Shown here in pieces: positions 50,412-63,180 of a stretch of DNA of 64,000 nt. The notes under the pieces are model-generated. The model had not been told where the DNA came from, did not search any database, and saw nothing but the letters and a program-made list of their open reading frames with translations. The stretch lies in NCBI RefSeq assembly GCF_000002995.4, contig NW_025062476.1:9174501-9238500 (forward strand), written 5' to 3'. Every line of letters begins with the position of its first letter. The stretch's first letter is position 1. A program made the translations under genes and the position numbers. Origin of the DNA: Brugia malayi. Its lineage: Eukaryota; Nematoda; Chromadorea; Rhabditida; Onchocercidae.

Positions 50412-53400
50412 TCATTCTTTTCTTCGTTTTCTCGGAATATTACTATCATTCTCTTTTTCAATACCACGTATTTCCATCGGCTCATCGATAATCCACTGAT
50501 CCTTGTTCTCTGTACGAATTACTGTAGAGGTGCCATCAATAAATCGGGTTTTGAAAAGCACATTTGCGTGGTTGAACATTCCATCTTTTAACGATACTAT
50601 TATAAACTGAAATCGCAAAACAAAATAAAGTCATGAATAAAATTATGAATTAGAAAAATAGAGGAATGAATGCAGAGTAGAAAAGCCCTAAATTAACAGG
50701 TTTTTGAAGATGAAATCAGAAAAACAATCTTAAAAAACAAAAAATTTTTGAAGAAATTTGTCAAAAATAATACAAGAAAATTTAAAATAAAAAAAAAATT
50801 TTAAATAAAAATAAAATACAAATCTATTCTGTTCGTTATTTTTCCATTCCCCAACTTTCAAAGTCTTATACAAGCATCCTCGAAAATGCTTGATGATATA
50901 CCTGTGATTCTTTGAAATGTGTTTTGATCATGGCACCAATATTTTGAGTGTGTGACAAATCGAGCGCAGCATCAACTTCATCCAGGATATAAATTGGAGC
51001 AGGTTTGAACTTTAACATCGCTAATACTAGCGATAAGGCTACTAAAGAACGCTGACCTGAAATAATTACTTAACTTACAATTACTAAGCTAAGCTTCAGC
51101 ATCGACAAGCTACAATTATTTACAAAATCCATCCAACATCTCGGAATACCTATTATTATTCAATATATGGATAAATAACCAGTTATCAGTAATGAACAAA
51201 ATATTTCTGCCAGAAAAATGTAAAATTTTCAAAAATGATTTACGAGAAGATGTGATATAATAACATATAAAAAATAGCACATGTAATAACATAAAAAACC
51301 AACCACCACTCAATTCGCCAAGTGAATCTTTCCATTTGTTTCTGAAAGCAACTTTTACTTCCAAACCACCTAACGCGGAAGTGGCACCTGAAGGAGGTTC
51401 CAGTTTTGCACTTGTACCAGGCAGTAACGTAGAAAAAATGTTACCAAAGTCCTACAAAAGAAAAAAATTTAGTGCGAAGAATTATTTCCATAAATCCTAC
51501 TGAATGTAAATTACAAAAAAGTACACGGTTCTCAATTCCTTATAACTACTTATGTTCTAAATAAAGAATTACCAAAAAGATACAAAGCAAATCCTCATTT
51601 CTAAAAAATATCCATTTAAAAAATCAATAAAATCCTTACTTACTCGATTTACTTTTTCATGAGCTTTAATAATTTCATTTTTCTTTTTGATATCCAATTT
51701 TTCAATTGCATCTAGCAATTTCGCTTTATCATTCATCAACTGCTCCATTTTGGCTTCCAGTTGTCGACACTGTAACCACAGAATATGACCAATTTCGAAC
51801 AATACAATTTCGAACAATATATCAACTAGGATTCTTTGGGAAAATTATTGGAAATTTTGTTCCAAAATCACTAGTTCTTCGCTTTTTACTTTTAATACTT
51901 CATCCATTAATTTTACTAAAAACTCCCATACGGGAAAAGCTATTTCCAATAATCCACTAAAAAATTAATAATTACTTGCTCTTCCGCTGTTCCTAACATA
52001 TTCATTGCTTTTGCATTGATACTTCTTTCCAGTGCATGTTTTCGAGTAGTCCTGTCCTCCAATTCTTTATGACCCTTTTCGATGGAATAATCGGTAAAAT
52101 CATATGCAGTACCAGCTTGGCCAAAATGGTGTTTTTCTTCCATAATCCAACTGTGCTGCTTCTCTAGTCTAGCTGCCTGTAATTTATGAACCAAAATCAT
52201 TTAGTCATGTAAATAACGTCCAAACAAGACAAGTTGAAGATCTCAAATGTTAAACATAAAATGATAATCATGGAACAGACCCTTCTAGAACAATCTTCTA
52301 CATTCTTTTTCATATCCTGGATATCTTTCTGTAGTTGTTCTTTTTTAAGATCAGATTCTTTCAAGCTTTTCTTAAGTGCATTCACCATTTCTACTACAGA
52401 TCGTATGTAAGCATCACGTTCACGCATTCTTTCCGTGAACTTCTGCATTTCTTTTTTCGCCTCTTCCGCTTCTTCCTAAAAATTCAGAAGGTTGGAGAAA
52501 ACTGAAAATTTGATAGAATATTTCAAATCATTCTCTTAAAAAATATGACTATGTCGTCTTGCGGCTGAAGGAAGTAACAGTAAGATACCCAAACAGAGAA
52601 TTGATAGGTAACGGCAGTTTACTGAAATTGAAATGACCTAAAAGACGTAATATTACTACCGAATTTATTTGAGTCATTAATTTGATGTTATATAAAATTA
52701 AGCTGCCAATTTTAGACTATAACTTACCTTAGCTTTCGCAACGTTCCCTTCCAAAACAGTCATCTCTTCGACACCCCGTTTAGTTTCCTTTAGAAAAACT
52801 GATAATTCCTCTTCGTCTTCAGCTACTGTCTTTTGCAATGAAGTTATTTCTTCTCTGCATAGTGGATAAAGATTATGGCAACAGTGGTAGGCAATACAAA
52901 GAAAATTTTAACGCTGTTAAGAAAAACATACGAAGAAACATAAAGAAAAGAAAAAATTTTTTACAACAGAGCAAAAATAACAACCTCAACGTCTCGAGAG
53001 AAACTCTTGCTTTTTCAAAACTGCTTTTCAAACTTGCTAATTCTTTTTCTGCCGTACCTAAATCTTTTTGAGCTTCTTTCTTCTCTTTTTCCTATAATTA
53101 TGAACTAGAACTAAACACTACATTGATAATAACTGAGCAGAAGAAAACACAGATAAATAGCGTAAAATAGTTAAATCATATCTATAAATAATGCTGAATT
53201 GATTGTACAGTGATAATTCAAATTAGTAACTTGATGAAAAAAATAAAAACTAAAATAATTATGAATAATTTAGGATGAACGATAAATCAGAACAATTATG
53301 TCACCAATAATGTTAAAACCTTCCTTCTGAGTAAAGAAATTATTATTATTATTCATTTATTCGCAATTATGAAGAGAAATTTCATGAGCAAAGAAATTAT

Positions 53401-56400
53401 ACAGGATTTTTAAAAACAATTAGATTACCTGGAACATTTTTTCATTTTTTTTCCGCTCATTTAAAACAGTTATCTTCTCTTCTAGTTTTCTCCGTTCCAC
53501 GTTGCCATTTTCTACTGTGTCTCGATACTGTGGAATTTCCTTACAAAAAGGTTTATTAATACCTTATGCTATCTTTACATCCTTATATCTTTTTATCATT
53601 TACACTATCATTATATTATTTCTCCATCTATTTTTGAAGCTCTTATCCAATTCTTCCCACATTTTATTTCTCTGCACAACAAAATACGCTTCTCTAATAA
53701 TGACAATAAGTATTACTAAAAAGCAACTATGGAATAAAAATTCAGAAAAATAAGCTTTTAAGAATAAGAAATCTCAAAATCAGAAAAGCGTTCAACAGTG
53801 ATAACTACAACAGTGGTTTTAGTTCATCAAATCTACTTCATCAACTAATTCTTCAACTTAAAGCAAAATAATTCTGCTGAAGTCAACAAAAAAAAATTAC
53901 AAAGAAAGATACCGATTCAATGTCATTAATTTCATTTCGTAAAATTTGAGCAGCGCTGTGTTTCATATTATCTTTGATAGCTTGAAGACGTCTAGAACAC
54001 TGTCCATGTTCGCCACTAAGTTCAATGTACTGCTGTCGAATTGGTGCCAATATTTTTAACTGATCTATAAATTTAACCTCTTAATGACAGGTAGCTATTT
54101 TTCGGTCAGATCTTCCCCGATATTCAATGTAGATCAAAAGTATTATTAGGCTGATACAAAAGTAATCGTGAGTTTTTTTTGTCGTTGAACTTTCCCACTT
54201 TATATACGAAAAAATATAGCTTTATTATAAAATTTTAGTCTTTTTTTTTTTTTTTTTTTTTGTAAGAATTGGTTAATTGCTATTTTATATTTATTTCAAA
54301 CAAAAAAAAAAAAAAAAAAAATACAGGGTAAGGAATAAATCCGACTGATTTTTTATGGGAGTTTAAAGTCGTTCAAAAAACAGCGGATGAAATTTGCATT
54401 ACTCTGATGGTAGTAAAGTCAATGAAAGTACAATCGAATGATGATTTAAAGTTTTCCGGAGAAACAGGAACTCTGAAGAAGTCTTATTAAAAGTTGGAAA
54501 TGATAGAATATAAAACCTTCCATCATCAAAAACAAAGTTGATGAGGAATTCAAGGAATGAGGTAATCGTCATCAAATAAATCACTGTTTCTTTTTCTCTT
54601 ATTCTAAATAGTAATAACAAATCAATTTCTAGCATTTCAGGAGTTCAGCAAATTGAACTACAAAATCTTGCTTCATTCATTGTATTAATCTAGCTACTTG
54701 TTAGTCGAATAATACTTCTTGAAAAATCTGGAAAAAGATGTTTTATACGAGCAAGCTTAAAATTCTTTCAAAACTGGTCGAATTTCTAAATATGGTTTTC
54801 AATGTTCAAGTAATAAATAAACTTATCATTCGTTGATAAGCATATAACGATTGCAAGGTTGTTATTTTAATTAATGAAGAATGTCAGAGTACAATTACAA
54901 TTAACTAAAATGAATCATTTGAAAACACAATTATTTTTCCCTCAACCCAATAAATTTTTCCTCAGTAAATGAAGGTGCATACCTTCCAATTGATGTAAAT
55001 GACAGTCGATTGCAGTGATACGCTCAATATTTTTTGTTGTGGCGTCCAAAGATGTTAAAAGAGCAGACTTGTTACTACGAGATCCTGAAATCGTCAATTT
55101 CACTAAACAACTATTAATTCTGAAGGAGTATTAAAATTAATTCAAATAAGCAATATAAATGAAAAGATGCAGGATTGGAGCATTGAAACCCACGAATATA
55201 AAAAACCTTCGATTTCTTAATTCAACTATTTCGGAAATGTTCAAACCAACCTCCAGTGAGCACACCACCAGGACTGAAATCACAACCAGCCAAAGATACT
55301 GATCTTGTATTAATCTGAGCATCAAATGTTACCTGAAATCATAAACAAATGAGTGTTTAGGCTTTCTTTGCAAAGTTGATAAGATGTACTGAACGACGAT
55401 GCCAGACCCAGTTGACGATAGTCATCTATTTTTAACGGTGTCGTCCATTCAATCATAGAGGTTCAGAAATTTAGAATTCTTTCTTTATATTATCACATGA
55501 TCTAGCACGAATAGTAAAATTAGAGAGAAATCATAGAGTAAGGAGAACATGAACTTAAAGATCACAAACAGAATGGATGTTTATAGTGACTAGATGTGTT
55601 AGTCATTAGTTTTTTGGAAGTTCCATTTCTATTTCTCTTTTTTTCTAGGAAAGAAATAAAATTTCTGGCCTTCCAACTTTATTATGAAACTTAATATCCA
55701 AGCCACGAAAGTTAAGAATTTTAGAAAGTTATGATTTTGTAAGTCGAAGATAAAAAAAAAAGCTTTAGGAAACATTGAAATCTTTAATAACTGTATTCAA
55801 TGCTCCAACTTTGCATCTTTTCCCTTCTTCTCTCATAACTAAAAAATTTGACAAATTGTACTGGAGGATATTAAAAATCATGAAACTTTAGAAAAAAGAT
55901 TCCGAAGTCGATTTTAACTTATGCATTTATACAAATAAAGTTAACCTTTTTTGCATCATTGTCACTTGTGCATATGAAGACATTGCCAAACACATGACGC
56001 ATGGCTGATTCAAGTTCAGGTTCATATTCAATTAAATCTTTTGCTATGAAAACATTTTCCTTGCCAACCTGGAAAATCAAAATGAGAAAATGTATGGTAA
56101 GCTCACAAAGTAGCATTAAGTTACCAGAAAAAGTTATGGGAATCTACTATCTATAGACGATGTAAACACTAGAGAAAAAATTTTTCTACAAAAATCTGTA
56201 ACACTAACCAAGTCCCGTGCTCGCTGCAATTTACGATTGTCAAGCGCTCGACCTTCGATTTTATCCAAAGGCAGAATAGTTACTCGATGTCTCAAATTAC
56301 CACTTTTCAACAAATCCCGGCCAACTTTTGCATTTCGTACTATGATATTATACAGCTGAATGGAATTCCGTTACAATTCATAATTTTCCTGAGTACTAAG

Positions 56401-59400
56401 AGCGTTTCAATAAAATTCAAGTGTAGTTGAATCAAGAAAGGTAATTAAAAAATTGCATAATAAATCTCAGCATATGTTCCACGATTTTCAGCAAATATAA
56501 GAAATTTGACAATAGTAGTAGACTCTTCTAGAGGAAACTATTTGCAATTTCCAGTCTTAGAAAGGAAGAGCGGTGATATTCAAAACGATAAGCATTCTCA
56601 TAGTCTGAAAAAATGAAACAAGTTTTTTCTTCTTTTAGTAATTTTCACCAGCTGTTATTTGCGATCCTTTCTGTTTTCTTTTTATTTGACCGTGCTGGTT
56701 GCAATCCTGGCAATCAAGCAAAAGATAGATTTTAAGAATTTTAAGCAGAAATATTTAGAGATTTTTCAAATGTTGAAAACATAAGCCATATTTCTTAAAT
56801 ATATTCGATTTTTTGATGCTAGGATCTATAAACACATCAAAGTAAGCTAAGGAACTGCTGACGAATTTCTTTTTATTATATTTCCGTTTTGATATAATTC
56901 TGTTTTGCCTAGCTTTATTTATCATTTTTAAAATAGCTGATCATCTCAAACGATTTTTCACTTTCATTTTCAACTTCATCTAAACACTCGTCAATTCCAC
57001 TTTTTATTTACAGAACAACTAATCATAAAAAAAACGAGAAAAAGCGAATACATTAATAAGTTACTAAAGATGCAAAATGATGAAATGATCATTATCATTA
57101 GCCAATTCTGATAAAAATCATCAGCAAGAAAAAATATTTTAAAACGAATAATTTAAACACAAGTAAAACAGGAATCAAGCGATTAGTTTTAAGTTTATTT
57201 AGTATTTTCATGCGGCATTTGATTAAGAGGTAGCTATAAGATGATAATAATGAAAACTATTGATGATTAATCCTAGAAAAAAGGAAGTTAGAGAAAAAAG
57301 TAAGTTAAAATGTTTCAAATAGGGTAAAATTTTTAAGAAAAATGAAGAAAAACAAACATTTCATGGCTGGTACATCAAAATTATTTGTTTGTTATAAGAC
57401 CAATTTCGAGAAGCTAAAACAAACAGTCATCTTAAACAAATAGAATAAAATGAAGAAACAAACCTACATGAACTGTTTAGTTGAACTCTATAAAAAAAAT
57501 TTTGACAAGATTTGTTCAAAATTATGTTACACTTTGTTAGGAAGTTAATTTGTCTTAACAACCAAAAAACAACAAAAAGAATTACATAACTGATTTTTAA
57601 GTTTTTCCAAAGATAGTGCAGATGCTCCACTAAATCGAGTAAAATATTCTCATAAATATGCCATTTGTGTCTTCAATTTTTCAAAATAAAAAATAAGTGT
57701 ATCAAGTATTTTTCTTCAGTTACGTCTTATTATAATAGTTCATAAGATGAAAGACATGCACTGCCCGCAGCAAAATAAACATTTCAGTAACATCTAATGC
57801 TTTTAAATATTTCAATTAAATACAGCACTTGAACAAAACTGTAAAACAACAGATCTGGATGGACACTACCAAGGATGCAAATGAAGAACACATACTTTTT
57901 AATGCTTCTTATAAAACTTAGTACTTCAATTCAATTTTTAAAACGATTCAACATTTAGAAATTAATTTAAATCATTTTTCTAGTGTTAAATTGCTTTTTC
58001 CTCTTTTGTCAAGCTTTGAAGAAAAAAGTGCAAGCTGAAGGGGAATAGTTCGAAATAATCTAAGCAAGAAACCACTACTGAGTAGGAAGTTATTACAGAT
58101 AGATTATAATGTCCTTAAGCTTCAAGAGAAATTTATCATAAAATTTTCAGAAAAAAAAATAAAATTTTTTTTTCTCAGAATAACAGAGGGTTCATTTACG
58201 TATACTCAATAAAGAGAATCCATGGAAAAGAGTAACTGATGTTTGGGCTGAACTTATGAAATTATTTATTTTCCTATAATTATAAAATCCATTTTCTTTG
58301 TCATTTTATAAAATTAGCATATATTTCCACTTTCTTTTTTATTATTATCCATTAAACGAAATATATGCATCTACTGGATGAAATTTTTTTTTTTAACTAG
58401 AGTGGTAAACGAAAGCACGACTTTTTAAAGAAGAATTAAGATAATCAGATTCATAGATATATTATTCTGAATCTTATATTGCAAAAAGTCAAAACTTACG
58501 GCTCCACCACCAGCAACTTCCAAAGCAGTTGCAAATCGAAAATCACGAATTCGGAACAATTTAGCAACAATCCCATTAACTAAACGACGATCGAAATTTG
58601 GGTACGGATCCGAATAGTCGAATTTTAAATATGGATTCCTAGATAATAAAAATAAAAAGTAACAATAACGATAAGGATTGAATGAAAAAATTACCTTACG
58701 TTTGACATTTTTGACTGTGTGGAGAAGGAAATAAGAAATAGTCTAACAAAAATTGTTTATCCTGGATGTTTATTAAAAAAAGATAATATGATCCTAAATA
58801 AATAACAAGTATTTAAAACATCAATACCGAGCCTCAAAATCCATTACAGCATCGGCCAAAGCACTGCGTTCTGCAGCAAGAGTTCGACGTTCGTTAGCAA
58901 TTTGAAGTCCAGTTTCTTCATTGAAATTTAGTCCATTTAATTTAGTCTAAAAACGATAAAACACAAGAGCAATGATTCATATGTATCAAAAGTTATGTGT
59001 GTTTTCATTTGAGGAAAAAAATATCATATTCTTAAAGAACTGTAAACATGAAAACGGTGACTGGTCAGACACGTCTTTAATATTGTATTATAACTACTAC
59101 TACTACGATTTATTAATTTCGAGTTTTGATATTGAAAACTTTCGAACTTTATCTTAGAAAATAAAGCTACCATGACAAGGTCATCAAAACTTTAATACGT
59201 ATGATGGAAATAAAAATTTTTCAATCTGAAATAACAAAGCATCTAGCAGTAACCTCTATGGATCGCATTTGCTGCTCCAAATTTGATCGTTCGCGTTCTT
59301 CTGAGTCGGCCTGATTGGTTATTGCATTTAATTCGTCTTTCTTTTTCGCTAACAATGGTTCTAGTTGTTTCAATCTGGAAATCTGCATATGAATGAATAT

Positions 59401-62400
59401 CTCTTAGAACTAAGTTCTACATAGAAAAAAAAAAAACTGTTTATAAAGGAGATCACACTAACTGCATTGGTAATGACAATATTCTTCTCAGTGATTAGGT
59501 ACGAGTAATGCTTAATGCGACTGAATAACATGAAGCTTCTATTACCTTAAGTGTTTATAAAGCAGCACAATCTTTCGAGAAAGGAAAAAAAGAGGAAAGA
59601 AAAAGAACTTCAACTATTGTAAAGATGCACCTCATTTGAGCTGTTTTTATCTTCGTTTCCAACGCACTTAGTGCGCTTCGCTGAGCTGTAAAACAAACCA
59701 TGATTTATCATTTGTCAATTCTCACAACAATTAAAGCAAGTTAACGCTTAATCGTGCATGATAATTCTACGTAGTTCTGATAAATTACAAGCCAGTCTCA
59801 CAGCATAAAAGATAAAACATACGATCGAACAATGAGTCCTTGAATAAAAGTCCTAATGGCCTAAATAAATCAAGGACATTGAAGCAGACCTGTTAATTGA
59901 GCATCCAAAGTAACGGCGTGTCCATCTTCATCAGTGATCATGCCTTTCGCCAACGCTTCCAATTTATTCCGTGCACGCTTTACTGCTTCCTCTGCTTCCT
60001 TACCACGCTTTTCTTCACCACCAATTTCAGTTTCAAGTTTTTTAAGTTCACGGCATTTCTTTTCTAATTCATTCTTATCCTGTAAAAGCAACTTTCATTT
60101 GATAAGGCTGGCGGAGTCAAAAGATCAAAAGATCTTCGTATCACTGTACTTATCCTATACAAAACAAAGCATGATGAATGCATAAATATTGCAAACTTAT
60201 CACATCATCATCCATTAACTTATCACAAACTTATCACATCATCATTTGAACAAAACATTTCCAAAACCAAAAGACTTTTTTACATTTGCTTTATCGAAAA
60301 TTCTAACCGACTGAATGCTTTTAGTTTTGCGGTCAATAGCTGTTCTCGTTTCTTTCTCTTTATCAAGCATAGCATCACGACCTGCTTCTGCTGCTGTTAA
60401 TGCTGCCATAGCATTTTTAATACGATTTTCAATTTCCTTCCTTTCCCATCCCGTTTTCTATAAAGAGACAAATATTAAGACAAAGCCATTTACTTAAGTA
60501 ACTCAAAAATTGGCTCTTCTCAAGTGTTGAAAATACCTCAAACCAAAATAAATATTTATGGATTTAATAAAGAATTGATAAACACATCTTTCTTTCTATG
60601 AACTTCGAGCTTTTATTTTTTTGTTTCCTCTTCGAGCTTTTTTAACTTAAAGAAAAAACTCCTACATTATTCTTATTATCTTCAAGTTCTTTAAGTCGGA
60701 GTTCTTTCCGATCCAATTCTTCTTTCGCGTCATAAATGTCCTTGTCTACTTCGCGAATTCGATCTTTCACGCTAGTTATATCGTCTTGTAACGTATGGCT
60801 GTGAGTCTAGAAATAATATAACATGCAAAGATAAATAAGAAAAAAAAATTGTTTTTTTAAAAACACTGCAGAGGTAAACAACAAAAAAAAATTTTTTTTT
60901 TTAAAAAATGTTTAAAGAATGGGACTCCTCTGTACATATCTTGTTGAACTACTTCCTTCATTCCTCAACTAAATTTCGATTTTTTTTTTTCAGTAAAACA
61001 TATGCACCAACCAATGAGCTCATGAAATCAAATGCGATAAGCTTTCGTTGAAGTGCTTCCAACTCCCTGCCAATTTTCTGATATTCAAGGAAATTACTTC
61101 GGTCTCGTTTCAATTTCTCTACTTGTGGAAGGATGTCTTCTTCCATCAGCTAGAAACCAAACTATCTTTAAGATATTTCGAAAAACAATAGTCTAATGGA
61201 TATAATGAACTGAAATGAAATACAATGCTGGTATAGAATGTATATCAACTAATCGCATTTTTCAGCAATGAATGTGAATTTTTTATGATGCCTGGAAGCA
61301 TCTAAATAAAATGGCTCATAGCTTATATAGAACGTTAAAAAAAAAACGAACTTAGAATTCAAAAAAACACCTGTTTTATTTCAGCCATTTTGCCTTCTTT
61401 TTTTTCTATTGTACGTACAGCGCTTTGCTTTTTTGCTTCATACATTCGTGTTCCAGCCGCTTCTTCGATCATTCCAACGATCTAAAAATAGATTCTGTAA
61501 TGATTACATCGATCTGCTAATTAAATGCAATCAATATAATCAATCTTCTTACACATGTATGCAAGATAAGAAACTCCCAAATCTTTTGCTTCAATTCTAG
61601 ATATTGAAGATCAAGATTTTTATTTCCCATGGCTTATAAAGGTCACTGCTAATCAGAACTGAAGAAAAGAATAGTCAGATTATTTTTCAATGTTTCTAAA
61701 ATTAAATGAAACTAATAATCCTTCCGAACCTCCATTGGTTTCATATTCAGGACCTTTGTAATACGTCCTTGCATAATTAAGAAATGTGGATTATTTACAT
61801 TCAAACCAACTGTCCGAAACATATCTGCAACTCTGCTATTTGTTGCTGCAGCTCCATTGATGGTGTATGTATTTCGACCATTTATTACTATCTGCAATAT
61901 GAATGTCTTTAATCAAGAAAAAAAACCGAATATAATTTATAGCCACTAATTATGGTCACTAGGTTTTTACTTTCTATGACTCACAAAAGTCATTGCTAGT
62001 CAGAATTGAAGAGAAAATAATAATAGAACAGTATAGCTCGAATCATTTTTCAAATGCAAGATAACACAATACTATGAGCTTATATTCGGATTTTAAGATA
62101 GACTTGAAAGCAAAGAATATCATGGCTTAAATTATCTAAAGGTAATGAAATAAGTCGAATCAGGATTTATTGCTGCAAGCAAGCTATATATATCAAATTA
62201 TTTTTATTCTTAAAATTTCATGTCTCTTCTGAATAGATCCATTTAATCTTTATCCTTTTGATACTTCGATATTTTAAATAGCAGAAATAGAAATCGATCT
62301 CTGATTCATTAAATATTCACAAAAGACGCATCAAATATTTTATCATTAGAATTATATTATTAATAACTCTTATTAATAATATGATGATGAAGTTGCAAAT

Positions 62401-63180
62401 ATTAGGAAATTTCTGGTTCTTTTTCTACTGCCCCGCAAATTTAGATGCAATATTACAAAGGGATCGATGTTCACCCTCTCATCGACAAAGAGTTAAAAGT
62501 TTGTATACCATGTTAGAATTAAGATTTAAAATTGAGTTTAAACATTTTCTGAAACGAACTTGTCGTCGAACAATAATTTCATCATATTTATCAAAGCCAA
62601 CGGGTCGATTAGAGGTGTCTGTGTTATCAAATGTAATTGTTACTGTAGCCTTACTAATACCAGCTTGGCCCTGTTTATAAACGAGATCCGAAAGCTGCGC
62701 AGCACGAACCTGCAGCAATACATTCGTTTTAATTGCTAATCTTCGATTATGCATTAAAACACATAACTTAAATGCCGAAAATAAGTGTTACCAATTTTTT
62801 GTGCATTAATCGCATAAATTAATAGGTTACTCACGGGTTTTTGCAAAAATTTCATCAAATTCATTTCCACACCAAACAGAAAGTAAACATTATAGACGGA
62901 TTTCTAACTTTTAATAGCTTGCCTCTAACATTATCGTTTAGTGTTAATTACATGCCTATTCCGGAAGGAAATTTGCAAACTTTGCCTTTTTTTTCATTAC
63001 CTGACTCAAATTAGAAATACCAAGGACGAAACAAATAGCATCGAGGATATTTGATTTGCCTGAACCGTTTAAACCTGTGATTGCATTAAATTGTGCATCG
63101 AAGCCATCAATAATCTGTCGCTGGGCATATGATTTGAAGCCATCTATTTCGATTCGTTTTATGCGCATTCCTGCAGTCAT
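50412..63180 (-). CDS. smc2: condensin subunit SMC2 (mix-1 orthologue candidate)
   Basis: Chromosome condensation ATPase that pairs with SMC4. All 26 exons keep phase and give 1208 residues, close to the usual 1190-1210. Exon starts (minus strand) are 63180, 62709, 61891, 61481, 61149, 60806, 60457, 60079, 59685, 59374, 58946, 58638, 56355, 56068, 55332, 55084, 54064, 53539, 53091, 52854, 52475, 52176, 51769, 51451, 51056 and 50606. Walker A is GLNGSGKS at residues 36-43. The early [19 protein letters not shown] and [12 protein letters not shown] are SMC2-specific. Coiled coil runs to about 500; the hinge (about 507-680) includes [14 protein letters not shown] and GGVLTGG; a second coil follows. 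The signature [18 protein letters not shown] spans the exon 24/25 junction, and Walker B/D-loop is [19 protein letters not shown]. The tail is basic (PRKRRKE). A TAAAAACAG five bases upstream of the ATG is a likely trans-splice acceptor. Confidence 0.95.
54146..54180 (+). mobile_element. possible solitary mariner-type terminal sequence in SMC2 intron
   Basis: TTAGGCTGATACAAAAGTAATCG followed by a T run resembles the terminal inverted repeats of mariner elements. No opposite end or transposase frame was found nearby, so this would be a remnant. Confidence 0.3.
54241..54321 (+). repeat. T21/A20 inverted homopolymer pair in SMC2 intron
   Basis: T run at 54241-54261 and A run at 54302-54321, 40 bases apart, inside the intron between the exons that start at 55084 and 54064. 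They could pair as a stem of about 20 A-U pairs in the transcript. Confidence 0.8.
56356..58499 (-). other. longest SMC2 intron
   Basis: 2.1-kb intron before the exon encoding [12 protein letters not shown]-rich with no supported gene on either strand. The other SMC2 introns are mostly 100-500 bases. Confidence 0.6.
60192..60245 (+). repeat. two-copy 34-bp tandem repeat in SMC2 intron
   Basis: The 20-mer CAAACTTATCACATCATCAT occurs exactly at 60192-60211 and 60226-60245, period 34, between SMC2 exons 7 and 8. Confidence 0.8.

Noticed and set aside
54399..54635. 78-codon minus-strand frame in an SMC2 intron
   Set aside because: It is not needed for the SMC2 frame, has no splice sites in phase and no domain.
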